DNA of 64,000 bases from NCBI GenBank assembly GCA_965263165.1, contig OZ253584.1, positions 3,029,407 through 3,093,406 of the forward strand, in the 5' to 3' direction. The translations under genes were made by a program, and so were the position numbers. The DNA comes from SAR202-VII-2 sp965263165. Lineage in GTDB: Bacteria > Chloroflexota > Dehalococcoidia > Lucifugimonadales > SAR202-VII-2. The first letter of the stretch is position 1. Each line of letters starts with the position of its first letter. Below, in pieces: positions 61,310 through 64,000 of the stretch. The notes below the pieces were generated by a model that saw only the letters and a list, made by a program, of their open reading frames with translations, did no database searches and had not been told where the DNA came from.

Positions 61310-61519
61310 CTAAGCAGCGAGTAGCGCCTTCCTGCGGGCAGCTTCGGCGGCCCTGTGGTCTTCGTAGCAGCGCCCGCTCAGGTGGTAGGACTTCACCGGC
61401 GAGGACACGGCCCTGCCGTACTCGTCCAGGTCCACCGAGGCGGTCTGCATAGCGGGTTCGCCGGGGACGATGGGCTGCCCGCAGCGCGAGCAGGCTTCGA
61501 GGGTCATCATCGTCTGCAT
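61310..61519 (-). CDS. Small zinc-finger-like protein (69 aa)
   Basis: The start at 61519 follows GAAGGTGAAG. It reads MQTMMTLEACSRCGQPIVPG with a C-x-x-C pair, and later SYHLSGRCYEDH with His and Cys that could complete a zinc site. It lies between the methylase and helicase genes in the same direction. No family was recognised. Confidence 0.6.
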   Translation of the reverse strand: MQTMMTLEACSRCGQPIVPGEPAMQTASVDLDEYGRAVSSPVKSYHLSGRCYEDHRAAEAARRKALLAA

Positions 61520-61626
61520 ATCTTCACCTTCCTTATATAGGGTGTGTCGCTTCCGAAACGAGGCGAGGCCCCGCCGTCCCGTAGGGGAATGACGGGGCCT
61601 CGTTGTTGGGGGCCGGGGTGAGGCGT

Positions 61627-62664
61627 CTACGCCGCGATCTCCACGATCTCGCCGTCGCCCAGGTCGAGGGAGACGACGGTGGTCTTCAGGCGCTCGCGGT
61701 AGACCTCCTTCTCCGGGGTGTCCTCGACCTGCACCATCTCCTTCGAGGTCCTGCCCTTGACCAGGATGCGCCTGTCCTCGGATTCGAGGACGAGGTTGTC
61801 GAGGAAGCCCGCCGCCACCAGCATCGCCATGTGTCCGCGTCTGAGGGGCATCAGCGGGCGGGTGCGGCTGTCCTTTGCGGGCCAGAGGGAGTCGGTTATC
61901 TCCGCGCTGGCCCACAGCCCCGTCCGCCTGGCCTCCGTAGCCGCAGCGACGGGATCGACGGTCCGGGTGGTGAACAGGATGTCGCCAGCCGGGGTCGCCT
62001 TTGCCTTGAAGAAGGGGTAGCGCACCCCTCCCAGCCGTTCGGGGTCGCCCTCCGACCACCTGTTCACCGTTTCCTCGGCGGAGGCGTCGGGGATGGGGTC
62101 CGCCTTGCGATAGCCGAGCAGCACAACCTGGTCGAACACCTCGCGTTCCGGGTCCGGGAAGGCCCAGCAGCGCAGGTTCCGGTAGTGGGTGGACAGGTAG
62201 CGGGCCGACACCGCCAGCCGTTGGCGAGGGACGATGAAGACCAGCAGCCCGCCCTCGGCCAGGTACCGCGTGCAGTGGGTAAGGAAGGCGTGCTCGACGC
62301 GCTTGTCCTCCTGGTCCCAGTCGTATGGCGGGTTGACGTAGGCGAGGCCGAAGGCCCCGTTTGCGATGGAGGTCTGGAACAGGTCGGCGGCGAGGGCGCG
62401 GTCGAGGCGGCGAGCCGCTTCTTCCGCCCGGTCCCGGTGAAGCTCCACGCCGTAGGTCTCGACGGGGATGTTCCCCCGGTAGCGAAGCTCCTCCGCAAGC
62501 TGCGCCACGGCGTCCCCGCCCCCGCAGCAGGGGTCGAGGATGCGCAGCGTCTCCCGGTTGTAGTTGTGGTGGCCGTAGGGGGTGTCTATCAGCCCCGCGA
62601 TCATGTCCACCACCCGCTCCGGCGTGGGGTAGTAGCCCCCCTTGCTCTGAGCTGCGAGTCTCAT
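61627..62664 (-). CDS. Class I SAM-dependent DNA methylase-like protein
   Basis: The start ATG at 62664 follows GGAGAGAAG and overlaps the upstream stop (ATGA). The 345-residue protein has SAM motif I DPCCGGG (44-50) and catalytic motif IV NPPY (111-114), as in N6-adenine methylases. It also has GGYYPTPERVVDMIA near the start. Proteins of this DUF6094-like type are seen in phages and mobile elements. Its role might be DNA modification for self-protection, or defence. The target site is unknown. Confidence 0.82.
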   Translation of the reverse strand: MRLAAQSKGGYYPTPERVVDMIAGLIDTPYGHHNYNRETLRILDPCCGGGDAVAQLAEELRYRGNIPVETYGVELHRDRAEEAARRLDRALAADLFQTSIANGAFGLAYVNPPYDWDQEDKRVEHAFLTHCTRYLAEGGLLVFIVPRQRLAVSARYLSTHYRNLRCWAFPDPEREVFDQVVLLGYRKADPIPDASAEETVNRWSEGDPERLGGVRYPFFKAKATPAGDILFTTRTVDPVAAATEARRTGLWASAEITDSLWPAKDSRTRPLMPLRRGHMAMLVAAGFLDNLVLESEDRRILVKGRTSKEMVQVEDTPEKEVYRERLKTTVVSLDLGDGEIVEIAA

Positions 62665-62924
62665 GTCTTCTCTCCTTTCTCTCTGTCGTCCGTGTCCGTG
62701 TTCGGCCCGAACCGGCAGGGTTCGGGCTGGCAGAAGTGGCAGTCCCTTCTCGCCCTGGGGGGCGGCACGTAGTCCTCGGCGGCGACCGCCTGGAATATCA
62801 CCTGGATGCCGCAGTTGCCGCAGTGGTATATCTCCCCGGTGTGGATGTCCTTGTCGAACTCCTCCACCTGCGCGAACCGCTCGTCGCAGTGCGGGCAGGT
62901 GAAGAGCAGTGTCTGCTCCGTCAT
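62661..62924 (-). CDS. Zinc-ribbon protein (87 aa)
   Basis: The ATG at 62924 gives MTEQTLLFTCPHCDERFAQVEEF with C-x-x-C, then YHCGNCGIQVIFQA. Together these form a Cys4 zinc ribbon, and a third pair CHFCQPEPC follows. The stop overlaps the methylase start by 4 bases (translational coupling). The function is unknown. Confidence 0.65.
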   Translation of the reverse strand: MTEQTLLFTCPHCDERFAQVEEFDKDIHTGEIYHCGNCGIQVIFQAVAAEDYVPPPRARRDCHFCQPEPCRFGPNTDTDDREKGEKT

Positions 62925-62947
62925 GTTTCGTCTCCTTCCCGCCGCCT

Positions 62948-63406
62948 TCAGGCGGCGATTCCGATGTCCCTGTGGTCGTTCCTCTGCAAGCCGACCACCT
63001 CTCCGATTGCCAGGTTGCGCTGGTAGCACAGGACCTGGGGAGTCGCCATGCTCTCGGCGCAGGTGACGCAGTAGGCGGTGATAAGCTCGGCGCGGTTGGC
63101 GACGACCATCCGGCGCACCAGCACCGAGCCGCCCTCCGGCAGAGCCTGCCCCGTACTCGATACGGGGTTGTGCCGGTAGAGCATGACCGAGGGGTCGCGC
63201 CGCTCCGCCTCCGTCGCGGGCCGGAAGAAGTGGGGCTGGCCCGAGCTGACCAGGTGCTGTGAGCCGTCGTGCTCGCAGTAGCGGCAGAGCCTGCCCCGTA
63301 CTGGATACGGGGTCTTCCCGTCAGGGGAGAAGCGCCGCCAGGCCCCGCCGTTGCGCTGGCCCCGCCGCTTGCTGTTGCGCTTGGCCCGTTTGAGGGTCCT
63401 ATCCAT
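62948..63406 (-). CDS. Hypothetical zinc-binding protein containing two palindromic insertions (152 aa)
   Basis: The protein starts MDRTLKRAKRNSKRRGQRNG, very basic. It has CRYCEHDG and CVTCAES pairs that could bind zinc. Between them the DNA carries two near-identical palindromes (about 63148-63168 and 63290-63311) which translate as PVSSTGQALPEGG and PYPVRGRLC. These look like repeat insertions that kept the frame. The function is unknown. Confidence 0.55.
   Translation of the reverse strand: MDRTLKRAKRNSKRRGQRNGGAWRRFSPDGKTPYPVRGRLCRYCEHDGSQHLVSSGQPHFFRPATEAERRDPSVMLYRHNPVSSTGQALPEGGSVLVRRMVVANRAELITAYCVTCAESMATPQVLCYQRNLAIGEVVGLQRNDHRDIGIAA
63148..63170. repeat. CCCCGTA-type palindrome, copy 1
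   Basis: GCCCCGTACTCGATACGGGG, a 7-base-arm hairpin inside the coding sequence of 62948-63406. A second copy lies at 63290-63311. Confidence 0.65.
63290..63311. repeat. CCCCGTA-type palindrome, copy 2
   Basis: GCCCCGTACTGGATACGGGG, one base different from copy 1 at about 63148-63168. Both are preceded by CCT in the same context. Confidence 0.65.
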
Positions 63407-64000
63407 CGCTCCCCTCCTCCGGCAGGGTCAGCCAGCCCGACGCAACCGCCTGGGAGAGGTCGTCGTGGAGCTTCTTGGCCTTGGGAGCGCACCTGTAGGC
63501 GGAGACGCCGACGCTCTGGAGCGGGACTATCTCGCCCTCCTCCAGGCCCCGGTGCCAGAGCCACTCGGCCCAGGAGCGGTGCAGGGGAAGCGGGCTGCGC
63601 TTGTCGAGGAAGCGGTGGTGCAGCGCCGGGGCCTCCTCCTCGGACTGGGCCAGCAGGAGGAAGGAGTCCTTTTCGTATGAGAACTCCGCAGTCCGCGTGT
63701 AAACCAATGCGTGCCATCCGCCCGTGCCGCGCAGCCGGGCGATCTTGGTCGTCCACGTTCCGATGGTCTCGTATGGCACCTGGCACCGCTGGTATCCTCC
63801 GCTCAGCGCCATCCCGTCCGCGCCTTTGATGATGTGGGCTACGTCCGGGGGCTGCTTGAGGAGGGAGGCCCAGATCGCCTTGAGCGCGGTCTGGGAGCCG
63901 ACCATCGAGACGAACCAGAGGCTTTCGGTCTTGTCGTCGCGGGCGAAGGCGTCGGCGGTGGCCGAGAAGCCGCCCGCCGTGATGGTGTAGAGGTTCCCGG
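63399..64000 (-). CDS. Hypothetical protein, 5' partial
   Basis: The frame is open through the window edge: before the ATG at 63905 it reads NLYTITAGGFSATADAFARD and on, so the true start is outside. The visible ~200 residues include SQTALKAIWASLLKQPPDVAHII, and a Trp-rich SWAEWLWHRGLEEGEI. The stop overlaps the start of the next gene by 8 bases. No family was recognised; it probably belongs to the same mobile element as the methylase and helicase. Confidence 0.65.
   Translation of the reverse strand, partial: GNLYTITAGGFSATADAFARDDKTESLWFVSMVGSQTALKAIWASLLKQPPDVAHIIKGADGMALSGGYQRCQVPYETIGTWTTKIARLRGTGGWHALVYTRTAEFSYEKDSFLLLAQSEEEAPALHHRFLDKRSPLPLHRSWAEWLWHRGLEEGEIVPLQSVGVSAYRCAPKAKKLHDDLSQAVASGWLTLPEEGSDG

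Noticed and set aside
1..64000. CRISPR array
   Set aside because: No series of identical 24-40-bp repeats separated by unique spacers of constant size was found; the short arrays at 26350 and 31190 have no spacers.
1..64000. Replication origin near dnaB
   Set aside because: No cluster of DnaA-box-like TTATNCACA sites or AT-rich unwinding region was seen beside dnaB or in the repeat elements.

Overview
This 64-kb, high-GC (low 60s %, estimated by eye) bacterial window most resembles a Chloroflexota chromosome of the Dehalococcoidia/SAR202 type. That is an inference from content: three tandem amidohydrolase-2 paralogues, four luciferase-like (LLM) flavin oxidoreductases, several SDR and VOC enzymes, a NIPSNAP protein and an orphan TctC-like binding lipoprotein, next to ordinary core genes. 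No rRNA gene or complete tRNA was found. Many genes are close-packed in co-directional runs.

Layout. 1-9 kb: the end of an M24-peptidase-fold gene, a YceI-like lipoprotein with a small membrane protein, and a leftward catabolic-looking operon (SDR, TctC-like protein, two amidohydrolases, NAD-dependent epimerase, third amidohydrolase). 9-13.5 kb: a sucC-like ATP-grasp ligase beta subunit without an adjacent alpha subunit, two LLM enzymes and a DegV protein. 14-19 kb: a type I restriction locus with a frameshifted hsdR and a fused HsdM-HsdS protein. 19-31 kb: holA, a sulfite/nitrite reductase, hypotheticals, VOC, two LLMs, a lipid-kinase-like protein, NIPSNAP, VOC, SDR and RidA. 31-39 kb: a leftward replication operon (rplI, dnaB, a DnaD-like gene, a giant loader gene, a HIT gene). 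39-52.8 kb: purL, a collagen-like lipoprotein, a CBS-domain membrane protein, glmU, ispH, fumC, xerC/D-like recombinase, topA, dprA. 52.9-64 kb: an accessory region that begins at a tRNA 3'-end fragment, with fibronectin-type-III lipoprotein and metalloprotease genes (the latter broken by an insertion), a transposase remnant, and a phage- or element-like cluster of SNF2-type helicase, adenine methylase-like protein and small zinc-binding proteins running off the window.

The most unusual gene is the one after dnaB and the DnaD-like gene. It encodes about 1415 residues: a Cys4 N-terminus and seven DnaC/DnaI-like AAA+ modules spaced exactly 189 residues apart. Module 1 has lost the Walker A lysine and the putative arginine finger; six modules keep Walker A. 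This could be a helicase-loader ring tied into one chain, but two internal 567-bp units look identical, so copy number needs long-read confirmation. The second unusual item is a ~470-bp repeat in two inverted copies (about 13.6-14.08 and 30.96-31.43 kb), each with the same sigma70-like promoter, conserved nested hairpins and an array of ~11-bp degenerate repeats. It looks like a structured-RNA gene or a mobile regulatory element. A third is a ~105-bp palindromic repeat with imperfect terminal inverted repeats, present in at least six intergenic sites.
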